64,000 nt of DNA from Forficula auricularia. Taxonomy: Eukaryota; Arthropoda; Insecta; Dermaptera; Forficulidae. Location: NCBI GenBank assembly GCA_024734495.1, contig JALMQS010000828.1:3149101-3213100 (forward strand). The letters are read 5' to 3'. The notes under the pieces are model-generated. The model searched no databases and was not told where the DNA came from. It saw only the letters and a list, made by a program, of their open reading frames with translations. Shown here one piece after another: positions 12,641 to 25,900 of this stretch (position 1 is the stretch's first letter; the number at the start of each line of letters is the position of its first letter). A program made the translations under genes and the position numbers.

Positions 12641-13605
12641 GGAGATAGATCAAAAAGGTGCATCCCCTAAAGAAGTACTAGAAGTAGAAGAGGGGATTTT
12701 ATGGGCTGGACGGGGGTCGAAGGTATCTGTGGATGCGGGTCTTAAACAGCTGAAGTTTATAATTCGAGAGTAAGAGAGTTCCAGTCTCTTGAGGTCCTAG
12801 GGATAAAAGAGTTGGCGAAAGCGTTGGTTCAGCTTTTATCTAATTTGACAGGGAAGGGGTGCTGAGCGTTCGAAAACCACGTGTTTCTAGCAAAGAGGGC
12901 TTTAGGGGGGATAATTGATTTCAGCTCTACTGAACAGACACCATGATAGTATCTGTAGTACAGGGAAAGGGCATAAAGGGTTCTTAGGTGAGCCAGGGAG
13001 TCGAGTGGGTTTGTTAGGGCCGGGTCTCCTATTAGTTTAATTGCTCGTTTCTGAATTGCATCCAGTGTGGCAAGAGAATGCTTGGAGGCCCCTCTCCACA
13101 GATGAGAGCCATATTCGAGACAGGGACGAATTTGAGCCTTATACAGTGTAAGAAGTTGACTGGGAGTATAATAGCGTCTAGACCTAAATAGGAGACCAAG
13201 CTTGCGCGCTGCTGATTTAGCAGTGGTTGAGATATGGTCATTCCAAGAAAGGTCAGACCCTAGAGTGACGCCTAGCATTGAAATTTTATCACTGAATTCT
13301 AGTGAGTTTGAATCGAATGATATGTTTGGGGGGCTTCTATCGACGAGTCTAGAGATAAGGCAACACTGAGTTTTCACTGAATTGAAGTTAACTAAGTTTT
13401 GGGATCCCCAGTTTTTAAGTCTGCATAAGTCTAAATTAATTGAGGAGGCAATGCCTGCACGGTTTTTATGCGATGCAGGGGGGTTATGTAGGGTCCTGTC
13501 ATCTGCGTAACAATGTATCGGGTTGGAGGGCAAGTTTAGAAGGTCGTTGATATAGATAAGAAAGAGCGTAGGGGAGATATCATGGATTGCTAATCTTTTT
13601 ACAAC
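12640..13605 (-). mobile_element. Jockey/CR1-like non-LTR retrotransposon 3' part (subfamily A)
   Basis: On the minus strand the frame runs from about 13605 through ISPTLFLIYINDLL and the catalytic CYADD box (about 13525), then SMLGVTLGSDLSWNDHI, RPCLEYGSHLWRGAS, the IQKRAIKLI region and onward. These are the finger/palm end and C-terminal region of a jockey/CR1-type reverse transcriptase. The 5' end of the element is truncated. The main frame is open for 234 codons (13533-12829) and then ends within the 3' part. A second copy of the same subfamily lies at 18965-19600. Confidence 0.85.
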
Positions 13606-14590
13606 AGATCTGAGTTTTGAGATAGTTTAGGCCAGAACACATAAAACAGTGGCGTCGCGAGGGAGGGAGGGGACAAGGGGGTCCATCATACCCCAGGCGC
13701 CACTCGCAGAGGGGCGCGCCAAATGGTCTCCAAGACAAACAAGATTTTCCGGAAATTTTCAATTGTTATTTTGATCGATTTCTGGGAAATATATTTTAAA
13801 TTAATAATCATTGTAACATGATTAATTATTTCGTTTCTTGATTTGTCAGATAAATTATGTTATAAATATAATATTTGGAGTAAATCAATCAAAAATCTTC
13901 ATAAACTGTATGTTTTTAGAACAATTATACAAATATGTAAAATAAATATTATCTTTTTAGTTATTATTAGATTATAGTATGTCCAATTTTGTCACTGACA
14001 CAGATACATTTCCGAATCCAATCCTATACTTCATTTTTTAACTAGATTTTTTGTCTCAAATTTAAAGCCTATACTGAGCCAGTGTCCATATTTATCCCGA
14101 AAAACAGAACAATATTTTGTAGAACAGGCTTCCCAAACTTTTTCATACGGCGCCCCCCTTTTTGATATCATGAATTGCTCACGCCCCCCCCCCCCATGAT
14201 AAAAAAAATAATGTGATTATATTTTTATTTAACAAGTAAACCAAAATATAAAATAAAATAAAAAAATATTAATTTGACTCTGAATGTTTTCCAGTGATTC
14301 TTAATTCACATGAGTGCAGGTAGTGTATATTACGACATACTTACCTTGAATAGATATCCGAATTCTTTCAATAATTTCTCGTCAACTAATTTTCTTATTT
14401 CCGTTTCCAATTAGATTAACATAAGTTGTACATCATGTTCAAATTAATTATTAAATATACATTCATTAAAATTTTTTACATTGTTTAAAGTTAGAATATA
14501 TATATAGAATTGTTTTTTATTTAGGCGTAATTTTCTTTAAGTAAATAACCCTGTGTGTTTGTGAGAGAGTGCCTGTGAAATTACTGAACT
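13606..14590. other. Intergenic, MITE ends, no gene
   Basis: Contains GC-rich transposon-end-like sequences (CAGTGGCGTCGCGAGGG near 13651; a C-run near 14170-14195) in otherwise AT-rich DNA. No exon was recognised. The final 100 bases lead into a possible transcription start for the FAS-like gene. Confidence 0.4.
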
Positions 14591-14607
14591 AGTGAATAGT
14601 GGTCGTC

Positions 14608-14691
14608 AGTCCGCCACTTGAGTTTCAAGTGTATATTGTAAGTGGAGTGTTTGGTGCAAAGGGATTCCTATTCTTCGACTCCTTCCCTGAA
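14608..14691 (+). promoter_or_regulatory. Candidate first (5' UTR) exon and initiator of the FAS-like gene
   Basis: The sequence GTCGTCAGTCCGCC contains the arthropod initiator TCAGT (A at 14608). About 84 bp later a consensus splice donor occurs (CTGAA|GTAAGT, 14691/14692). Composition is less AT-rich than its surroundings and there is no long frame, as expected for an untranslated leader. It is the only promoter-like block I see in the right place and strand ahead of the 30-exon gene. It rests on motifs alone. Confidence 0.3.
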
Positions 14692-14893
14692 GTAAGTTGC
14701 ATTCATCTCTTTTCTTCACATAAGAATCCAAAATAAGAAAAAACTATAAATAAATGAAAAAAGACAATAATGCAGATTGTCTTGGAGATGAAATTATCTT
14801 GAATAAAAATAAAAAAATATAAATATTTACGAAAAATTTTTGATGATTGAATTTGTATTGTTTAAAATTTTGATCATTTCTAAAAATAATATT

Positions 14894-14993
14894 NNNNNNN
14901 NNNNNNNNNNNNNNNNNNNNNNNNNNNNNNNNNNNNNNNNNNNNNNNNNNNNNNNNNNNNNNNNNNNNNNNNNNNNNNNNNNNNNNNNNNNNN
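14894..14993. other. Assembly gap (100 N)
   Basis: Exactly 100 N, the usual placeholder for a gap of unknown length. It lies just upstream of the first visible coding exon of the FAS-like gene and is the likely home of the missing N-terminal ketosynthase exons. Confidence 0.98.
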
Positions 14994-16675
14994 TTCGATA
15001 GGCTCTCTATTTGATATTTTTCTGATTTTATTAAGCTAAAATGTCCAAAATTTAATCAGTCCTTCATTTTGAAAAATAATAATAATAAAAATACTTTCAA
15101 CATATTAATACCACAACGAACTTTATACGACTTTCTGTTCTGAAAAGAGCTTGTTGTGGTTCGGCTGCAATCAAAAAGATATCCTCATTGATTTCACTTT
15201 AAAAAATTTTAAGTTTAAAAAAAATGTATATTTAATAAAATTATTTAAAATCATGTAGGGGGGTTAGTTTTTGCATTTTTAGACTACTGAGGGCCCAATG
15301 ATTATGTATACAAAATTTGGTTGAGTTTCTTATAAGAGGCTAGAATTTCATCCCTCCTCATTTTGGGCGGTTAGTTTTTGGATTTTTAGACTTCTGGGGG
15401 CCTACTGATTATGTATTCAAAATTTAGTTAAATTTGGTTCAAGGGCATAGATTTTCATGTTTTGACCCTTCACTCCCCTCCCCATTTTGGGCGGTTAGTT
15501 TTTGCATTTTGCAAAATTTGGTTGAATTTGCTCAAATGGCCTAGATTTTTATTTTTTGACCCCCCCCCCCGTAATTTGGGGCCCAGAAAAAATATATTAT
15601 ATGGCTGATTCTGAAGAAAAATCGAAATTTATGTCCTTGCTGATTTCTGTGAAATGGGACTCTAAGTTGTCGTAACAAAGAATTTTTTATGAAACTACAT
15701 CTCTAGGCGTACCAAATTATAAAACAGATTTATCTTTTGTATCATAAATAAAAATATATGTTCAAATAAATACCCTAAAAATAATTGCCTCACTGTGAGC
15801 CAACCGCCAAATTCACATAGATTCAAAGATCTAATTAGAAAAGATTCTTATAACTGTCTGCTATCTTATTATTTATTCATATATGTATAATAGTACTGGC
15901 TGTACATAAATGTGTATATAGTTTAAACACCCAAACGGAAAAGTCAAAAAATATATTTTTAAATTCGTCCTTAAAAACGAATCATTCCCTCACCGTTGTG
16001 TAAAGTAGGATTAAAACATAATTGCAAATTATATAGTGAACGCTGTCTTAGAGTTTTTAGAAGTTAGCAATATTGATATTCTAAAAATATACCAGACTCT
16101 GCTACGAGTGATAAGATTTAGTGTTAAAAATATTAAAAATAATTTTTAATAAGTTTACATTTGGGGACGTCATTCCCTCACACCGAGTTGTAAAAAGTTA
16201 AGCGCTTATTTATGTATCATATATCATATACTCGTATTTGTATGTGTTCCTAGAATTAATACAGTATCGCATATTCACATGAGAAATTATAAGGTTATTT
16301 TTTCCACTTTTGTGCAATAATGTTACGTTTTCCCATTCCCTCATTTTCCTCATGCAAATTGTCGGTGTTCTAAACGACGGTCCAGTAAACCAATGCAAGA
16401 ACAAGTTTATGTTCCATTTTGTCTCTCACCCTATTTATCATATTTTTTTCCGGGTATAACATATTTTTCTTGGAACTATTCAGAACCCAGAACTATATAG
16501 ACCTCCTCACCCCACTTTAAACTCAAAAAACTTTAAAATCTTTAAACGTCTCTATCTCCGTAAATTATAGTCTGAGAGCCCTTGAACAATCAAATTTATC
16601 AGATTTTTTAAAAATGTCTGAAATTTTTTTGTCTTTAAAATCTTTAAACGACATAAATTTGGCTTATTTGAACAG
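14994..16675. other. Non-coding sequence between gap and first visible exon
   Basis: I looked for the ketosynthase active-site cysteine box (DTACSSSL type) and the EAHGTGT box and found neither. The region holds dispersed repeat phrases ('gggcggttagtttttgcattttt', three copies around 15260-15510) and AT-rich filler. It is most likely intronic. Confidence 0.5.
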
Positions 16676-16912
16676 ATTCGGGATGCTGACGAGTTGAACG
16701 CTATCGAAGAATTCTTCGTCAAGACCAATAGAAGAACTCGGCCTCTGCATGTGGGTGCAGTGAACTCAATCATTGGTCATACAGGGCCTTCCAGCAACTT
16801 CTGCAGCCTTGCCAAGGTGTTGATCGCAATGCAGGCGGGCAAAATACCGCCCAATATGTATTTTGAGGAGCCCTCACCTCTCATTGGAGGCTTTCAAAAC
16901 GGTTCCCTCAAG
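16676..16912 (+). CDS. Exon 1 visible: ketosynthase C-terminal part
   Basis: 79 codons, phase 0 at both ends. It begins DADELNAI, equal to the FAS 'DPEEANGI' region that follows the EAHGTGT box, then GAVNSIIGHTGPSSN. In active KS domains this box reads G(S/T)VKSNxGHxEPAS. The catalytic His is kept but the Lys four residues into the box is Asn. The following AKVLIAM and IPPNMYFEEPSP match the family well. Confidence 0.9.
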
Positions 16913-19900
16913 GTAAATTGCTTTGCTCTATTAAAGTTAGAAGTAAAAATTTCCGGAAAAACCAGGATTTATTAACTAGCTTTAACTCTAAATATTAAAT
17001 TTCCATTGTTTTTTTGTTTTGTTTTTTTAATACCATTTTAAGTTGTCTTTTCTAAAGTCAATTGGAGAAAATCACGATATATAAGGAATCTATAAAGTGG
17101 TTGACCTCTGCTTGAAGCAAATAAACATATTTTAAAATACGACGAAAATAAATATGTACCATATATATAAATTTTGTTTTGTTAGAGACTATGTATAGTT
17201 TCGAAGGTTTGAGCTTCATCATTATTTATTAGAAATGTTTCATCTATTATTTCACTTGGGTTCAAATACCCGATTGGATATATAGTAAGTAAATTCATTT
17301 TTTTTTATTATAGCAAGATAGTCAATTAAAAAAAAATATTTCTATTTAAAAAGACTGACGATTAAGGTCAAACTTTCGAAACTATAGTCTTCAACAATAA
17401 ATTAAATTGAAAAGTTTTTGTTTTGCCGAGAGTAGCAGAGTTGTTGATTCACAAAGAGAAACAAAGCGGTTGTCCTCTGCTTGATGCAGATAAATATACA
17501 CACATATATATTGAAATTATATATCTGTATATATATTATTTATTTGTTTGAGACTATAGTTACGAGACTTGGTCTTCATCATCAGTCTTTTTTAATTCTA
17601 AATATTATTTTTCATGGGGTCAATACCGTATGGATATTGAAATTTTTCGATCTTTACTTAGTTGGGAGACAGTTAAAATTAAAAAAAAATTAATTTTAAC
17701 TGGCTCCCAGCTAAGTAAAGATCGAAAATTTTCAATATCCATACGGTATTGATCCCATGAAAAATAATATTTATAATTAAAAAAGACTGATGATGAAGAC
17801 CAAGTCTTCGAAACTATATTCTCAAACAAATAAATAATATATATACAGAAATATAATTTCGATATATATGTGTTTATGTTTATTTGAATCAAGCAGATCA
17901 TCATCATCATCACCTCTTTGTTTCTCTTTATAAATAAATTAAATATAATATACAAATTAAATATATATAGTATGTGCTTTGACCAAGCAAAAGAGAACCT
18001 CATTGATTTCTTTTTATAAATCAACAACTCTGATAGTCTCGGCAATACAAAATATTTTCAAAAGATAGAATTAATAATGACATGTAATGTAATAGTGAAT
18101 TCATCCCCCCTGACATATATCATATATATATAGCAGAAAGTTATCTAGAAAACAAACTCTATTCTCCCATAAGAATAATACATTTATTTAAATATTGGAG
18201 AAAATCATAGGTGCTAGAACACGAGGAAGGAAAACATACTAATAATGGGTTTGTTTACCCTTTTCTCCCCAAGCAGTTGCTAAAAGAAATTAGCGGATTA
18301 TTTTACACGTAATTATTAATTCTATATTTTTCCAAGAGATGTCACACCTATCGTGATTTTCGTCAATAACTGTTGATTATCTAATTTTTTAAATAATTTT
18401 AAAGACACTTATAGATCGACCAAGGAACTACTTCTAGACTGAAACTAACAAGGATTCTTGTATTTGAAACTTGCAATTATATTTACTTAGTCATAATGTA
18501 ATTTTGAACAATTTAATAAAAAGATCCAATAATAAAAGCAAGTTGCCCGGAAATAGATGCTTGCCTTAAATATTTGCTTTTATGTCATATTTATAAATTA
18601 ATAATTTAAAAATGATCAATATTTCAGGTGGTTACAGAGACCATGGATTGGAAGGGCGGAATTGTAGCAATTAACGGAGTGGGTCTAGGAAGTGAATATT
18701 CACACATTATTGTGAAATCGCACGGAATGGGAGGTCCTAAAGAAGTCCTTCCGCCAGCTGACGGACTACCAAGATTGATGCTTGTTTCTGGACGATCAGA
18801 AGAGGGACTGCAAAAGCTAGTAGCAAAGGTACAAAATACTTACCTAGATTGCTTATTCATTTTGTTCTCGTCCATAATTTTATATAGGTATATTCGTAAT
18901 TCGCTTTATACTTATAAGATAAATTCAAGGAAAGTCGGCTGCAAAATACTGTATAGTTTTTTTTAACGAAAATGATGAGAGAAGGAGTTACACCAAAAAG
19001 GTGTATCCCCTAAAAGCCTGGGTTGACCCCTCCACCGTGAAAAGAAGAAGAAGAGGGAATTTTATGCCCTGGACAGGGGTCGAAGGTATCTGTGTATACG
19101 GGTCTTAAAGAGCTGAAGGTTATAAGCCGCGGGAAAGATGGTGGCAGGAGCGAGTTCCAGTCTCTGGAGGTCATAGGGATAAACGATTTAGCGAAAGCGC
19201 TTGTTCGATTTTTATCCAATTTGACAGCGAAGGGGTGCTTAGCGTGTTTCGCGTGTTTCTCGTAAAGAGAGCTTTAGGGGGGATAAATGATTTCAGCTCG
19301 ACTGAACAGACACTATCATCTGTAGTACAGAAAGAGAATGCTTGTAGGCACCCCTCCACAGATGAGAGCCATATTCGAGACAGGGACGAATTTGAGCCTT
19401 ATACAGTGTAAGAAGTTGACTGGGAGTATAATAGCGTTTAGACCTAAATAGGAGACCAAGCTTGCGCGCTGCAGCATTAGCCCTGGTTGAGATATGGTCA
19501 TTCCATGAAAGGTCAGTCCCTAGAATTACGCCTAGCATTGAAATTTTATCCCTAAATTCCAGTGAGTTTGAATCGAATGATATGTTTGTGAGGTTTCTGC
19601 GACGTCAGAAATATTTATTGGACAGCCTGCCTAGAAATCATGACAAAAGACATTTACTGGGGATTTCCTGACTTTTTGGCCGTGTCGCAAAAAATATTAT
19701 ATGAATATTAGCTATAAGTGTACAAAGCAGTTATAACGAAAAGTTGTATAAATAGAGAGGTATTAGTGTTTATTATAGTGTTCTTTTGAATACTCTCATA
19801 TATAGTTTTGACGATTAAAGTCAATAATCTCCCCTAGAAACACGCTCAACATCCCTGCTTTAATATTGGTTTAGTTTTTTATAGCAATGGTATAACAATG

Positions 19901-22900
19901 GTAAGAAGAATTTCTTTAATTATAATTAAAAATGTATGTAAAATTTTTGATATTTGCAATGTATAAGTGTCTTAAAAACTCTATCTTTGGAATTTAATAT
20001 CTCCGTTCATAAATTTCGTTTTGCCCCCAATTGATGCAGGAGTATTTAAATAATAATCTGTATAAATTTCAAAAATATCCTAAGAAATCACATATGGTGA
20101 AACAACTACCTTAATATCATTTATGACACTTCATCAGGTCTCTTAGAATCAATACAACTGTATGTAAATTTGCTTTTAAAGATTTTGATAAAATAAATTA
20201 AAATATTTTTTTATAAATTTCTTCATTCTTTTCTTAAATTTTTTAGAACAAAAGAAAAGACACGAAGATAAATTAAGGAGGAAAGAATGGTGATATTTAT
20301 GAAAAATTTATTAATTTAATTTTTCAAAAACTTTTTTAACAACACTAATTAAATTATACATACAGTTGTTTTAATTCTAGACTTGATAAAGTGTGGATGA
20401 AGATATGAAACGTCACCATGTTATAAATTAATACGTTGTTATTATCCGAATTTCCAGAAATATTATACTAATATTTTTTTGCAACGAAATTTTCTCTGGA
20501 GAGAGACGGACTGGTAGAAATTTTAATTGAATGTAATGGAAGGCAGCCCAGAGGTAGTGAGGAAAGAAAAAATTAACACATATAAAATAAGGTGTAATTT
20601 ATTGGAATCCTTCCTCCTTTCCTTCTAATTAAGAAAAGGAGGAAAAAAATTTGTTTTTCTATGCCTTTGTTTAAAATGAAGAAAGCTTTTGAACACTACT
20701 GTGGAGAGAAGATGGAAACATTTTATTTGTTTCATTCATTGACCCTTTGAAACCCTGAAGAAGGAGGGAAAAATCCTCCGAAACGTCGGTTTGAAAGGAA
20801 AGGAGGAAGGATTCCAATAAATTACACCTTATTTTATATGTGTTAATTTTTTCTTTCCTCACTACCTCTGGGCTGCCTTCCATTACATTCAATTAAAATT
20901 ATACTAATATATTTAAGTAACGATATGAATGATTGCGCAATCGGTCACTTAAATAAATCGTTTATTCAGAATAAGCAACATTTGGTCCTTTAATTTTTGT
21001 ACCGCATCAAGCTCAACAATTATAAACTATTTTTGTGATTAGAGATATACCTTGTACCTACATTATATTATAATTGTTTAATATGAATTTTCTAATTTGA
21101 GTCAGAACAGTAATTATTAGTGGCTACTTTAATATAATTTAATAGATTAAATTCGTATTAGTATTCAGGGGATAAAGAACCAAAAATTAATTGATTTTTT
21201 TTTACTTTTATTTTCAAATTACAACGTATCATCCACAATTCGTCTAATAATTTATTTAGGCACAGACCTTGTAAACAAACCAGTAGCTTAAATCAGTAAA
21301 AATACATCAACATTAATACAAGGTGCGGCATAAAGATCTACCACATTTTGAAGAGATATAAAAAAATGAAAAAATTTAGCTAAAAAAAAACTGAATATAT
21401 TTTTGAAAAGAACATAAAGTAAATTTTTTTCAAATGTGTTTTAAACATTATCAGACAAAAAAAGGGGAGGGAGGGGGTCAAAAATGAAAATTCTTGACCA
21501 AACTCAATCAAATTTTGTATACATATTCTGGTGAACCCCAGAAGGCTAGAAATTCAAAAACTAACCAACTTTTGTATACATAGTTTGGTTGAAAGCGTAG
21601 AATTTTCATTCTCCACCCTGCCCCCTTCCCATTTTGGTGGTTAGTTTTTGCATTTTTAGCCTTCTGGGGGTCAACAGAATATGTATACAAAATTTGATTG
21701 AGTTTGGTCAAAGGGGGGTCAACAGAATATGTAAACACAATTTGGTGGAGTTTGGTCTAAAGGGCTAGAATTTTCATTTTTAACGCCCTCACCCTTTTTT
21801 TCGTCTGATTTAATGCTTAAAACACATTAAAAAATCAATTTCTTTTCAAAAATATATTCAGTTTTTTTCTAGCTAAATTTTTTCATTTTTTATACCTCTT
21901 CAAAATGTGGTAGATCTTTATGCCCTACCATGTATATAAAGCCAAGTTTTTTCCTTTTCAATCACAGATTCAATCAGCTGATATAGAAGAATTGCAGGAG
22001 GGAAAGTTTCTTTGTGTGATTGAAAAGAAAAAGAAACTTGGCTTTATATGTGTAGTAATGTTGATGCATTTTTACTTATTTAAAGTACTGGTGGGTTTAC
22101 AAGGTCTGTCCTTAAATAAATTAATAGAAGGCATTTAATGTTGCCAATGCATTTTATATCTAACGATGAATTTTTTGCCAAAAAATAAAAGTATGGACCT
22201 GATTCAGAACAATTTAATATAATTTATTTCAATCTAACTAATCTAATCTAATTAAATAACCATAATATGTGAATGTATAATGTATACATATTATATATCA
22301 TAACAAAAATGTTAATGATTTATTGTTGACCCTGATAAATTCCAAAATTAAATTTGAAAGTTTATAAGTGGAAAATAAGGACAAGTTTTTATGTGTGACT
22401 TTTTTATTTATCAGCCAACGTTTCGTCGACTTTGCCGACTTCTTCGGGGCTTCAAATAGTCATGCTACACATTCGTCTAAATTTTGTATAAGTGTTCTAT
22501 TAGCCAAAAACACTGCTCAACAAAAAGTAGACAAAATTTTTCCCCGTAAACCTAAGAATGGATTGGGTGTTTCTAGAATAACGGAATTTCAGAATAACTT
22601 TTATTGGACTGAACTTGTATGGACTTGTCTTTTGGTCCTCGCACGTTCCTACAGGCAAAAGATGATTCATAATTAGTAGAGATTGTGGTGTTGGTGCAAA
22701 GTGAAACATCCTTATAAAAGATGATTCCTCTATCCGTGGACTTTTCAGAAAATAAATGCCCATAAATAAAACGTGGTCTCATAAAGACAAATAAAATTAA
22801 AAATTTTCCAGTGAATACACCATAAATTGAGCTATTATAAATATTTCTGCATTTGTATATGGAGCATTCCACGCCAAATCGGACGGTTTGAAAATTTTAA

Positions 22901-25900
22901 TTTTCGATTTTCTTCATTTTTTGTCATTTTTTAGTATCCATCAAAAAACTCTTCCGGTAAATTTTGAAATTTTTTGATCTCCTTTTTAAAAGATATCGAA
23001 TTTTGAAGGAAAAAAACGCTCTTTTTTCGGTTTTTTCTCTCAAAACATCTTCAGAAAAGGTCCAAAAAAATGAAGGAAAAAACGCTCTTTTTTCGGTATT
23101 TTGCTCAAAAAACTTCTTCAGAAAAGGTCCAAAAAATGAAGGAAATCAAAAATTAAAATTTTTCAAGCCGTCCGATTTGGCGTGGAATGCCCACATATTT
23201 AGTATTCGGACAAGTGCAATTGATTGTAGCTTGTAAACTAAAAAAGATACAAACTTGAAATTTACAAGTTACGTGTATATAGTTTCCACAAAATCAAAAA
23301 TCCAATCAAGTAGTACTATCAAATAGGATTAATATTTTGGGATGAGGTTGAATTTCCTTGAATGTAGAGAAAATTTTTATTGAACATCGTTTCTACTTTT
23401 TCAGAATATAAAAAGATAAATCAAATATAGAATGATATTTTATAATAATAATTACGTTACTTTCAAATTGAAATAACAGTTTAAGATTTATTGTTTTGGT
23501 CAACATTTGTTCATAGATAGATAAGATACCAGTAGTGGATGCCGAGTTTGTTCGACTCTTTCACGATGTGTACAATGTCAAAATCCCGAACCATCTCTAC
23601 CGCTCCTACACCATTATTGGGACGAAGAAAGGCGATACAGATCCACCTGCTAGAGAAGTTGAGGTAACCACTACTTGTAGCTATGTCTACCTCCATTATT
23701 TCTCTACCTGGTCTCTTTTTTCTTTCTCTGTTTAGCGTTGCGATGGTCTACAGAGACCCATTTGGTTCGTCTTCTCCGGAATGGGCAGCCAATGGCCCAC
23801 CATGGCTTCCCATTTAATGCAGTTACCCATTTTTGCAGAGACAATAGAAATATGCCATAATATTCTTCTACCAAAAGGAGTTGATTTAAAACATATTATC
23901 ACTACCGATGATGCTACCATTTTTGATAACATTCTTCATTCTTTTGTCGGAATAGCAGCAATTCAGGTAAATACAAATATTTTATTTAAATTTGAGTTAA
24001 ATTAATAAGGGGAATCAATGAGGTTGTCCTCTACTTGATGGAAATAAACATGTTTACTTGCATCAAGTAGAAGACAACTTCATTGATTTCCATTTATGAA
24101 CCAAACTCTGCTACTCTGGGCAAAACAAAAACTTTTCAATTAAATTAATAAGTATTAATAATAATAAGATCTTGAATAAACATAAATAATGGGGGGTCGG
24201 GTAGGCTAGGGGTTAGCGTGTCAGCCTGCTAACCAAGTGGACCCGGGTAGGAATCTGACTCGAGCCATCCGGCTAAAACCTGACCCGGGGTAGAGACATA
24301 TTAAAAAAAAATAATAATTAGTATCGTAAATTCGGCTTATGGCTAGAGAGGCCGAGAAGCTAAAAAAAATAATATAAATAAAGATGAATATTAGAAAAAA
24401 CAGTCGATTTCTGATTTTTTGTTAATTGAATTTTGTTGTTTAAAATTTCGATTTTTCTTGATTGGACCCTTGATGTAAAATAAATATAAGGGCCACACAA
24501 AAGGAACAATGGACCAAACTAGACCGCGGGTTGAACATAACTGCTTTATATTTTTGTGACATTTGACCCTGAAATATTTTGACTCGCTGTCACGAGATTC
24601 TATGGGACTTTTGAGCTAACATACAAAATGTAAAAACAAAGAATTACACAAGTTTATAGCTCATTCCGAGGTTTAGCTCTTTTTTCACCTTATTTGACTC
24701 GACTATTAATCAATTCATAAAAATATAATGTTGTTTTTAACCGCCGGATAAAATTTTTCAACCTACTTAATTGGGAATCTTATATTTTCTAAATAAAACA
24801 TTAATTATTTTTTCAGATGGCCTTGGTTGATGTACTCCGAGCTTTGGAAATTGTTCCCGACGGCATAATCGGTCACTCTGTCGGTGAACTCGGCTGTGCT
24901 TATGCTGATGGCTGCTTTACCAGAGAGCAGATGATTTTGTCTGCCTACAGCCGAGGAAAAGCCTCAATTGAGGTTGAGCTAATCCAGGGAATGATGGCTG
25001 CCATCGGTAAAGTCACTTAATTCATTAATATTTTAAAATTAAAAGATATTTTATATAAGTTCAAAAATAATAATTAAATATATCCAGTGGATTTTAATAT
25101 AATTTCACTTATGATAAGATTTAAAATAAGTTCACACTTTAAAGTAGAAGTAAATTCAATTTTCGGTAAAATTTAACTAAATAAAGCTTAGTCTCCATAA
25201 TAAATAAATAAATAAAAGTAGAGATAATCAAACTTTTTTTAAATAAACGCGTTATTGGCTTTAGGCTACGTTTTGTCTTAACTTTATTGAGATTTCTTCA
25301 GGTTGCATAGACATACGAGGGGAATTCAAATATAAACGAGCCTTTTAATTCTGAGGATTAGAAATTGTTTCGGAGATAGGCGGAGCATCTGGAAGGGTTG
25401 GAGGGATCCCCTCTAGACCGACTGATTTCTTTAGTTGTCTTCACAAGACCGATCAGTTGCGCAACGCATCATAATAAAGTTTTTAACGAACGAAGGCTTT
25501 AAAACCAGACTAAATTCAGGACCGAATGCGGGCACAGTTCGGGGGGAATGCACACTACATCCTGAGTCGAAAAGAGTCAGTATGGAGTGGAGAGCAAAAG
25601 GGGGGGCCAGGACCATCAAAAGTCAAAACTCGCTTGTCAGCCGGGAAGGTGATGTCAACGGTTTTTTGGGACTCTCAAGGATACTCCTTGATTTTCTCCA
25701 TTATCGTCAATAAATTATCACAATAAACGCTGCCTACTACTGTGACCTTCTTGACCCGGTTCCAGCTGCATATCGGTCAAAAAGGCGCCGTCAGCCCATC
25801 CGAGACGTCCTACTCCTGGATAACAATGGATGACCCCACACTGCAACCCTAACAACCCAAAAATTGGCTGAAATGCATTGGTCTACACTTGACCACCTTC

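Noticed and set aside
22964..23236. 90-codon frame with duplicated KNALFSVF peptide
   Set aside because: Internal duplication of a MITE; the TIRs account for the segment.
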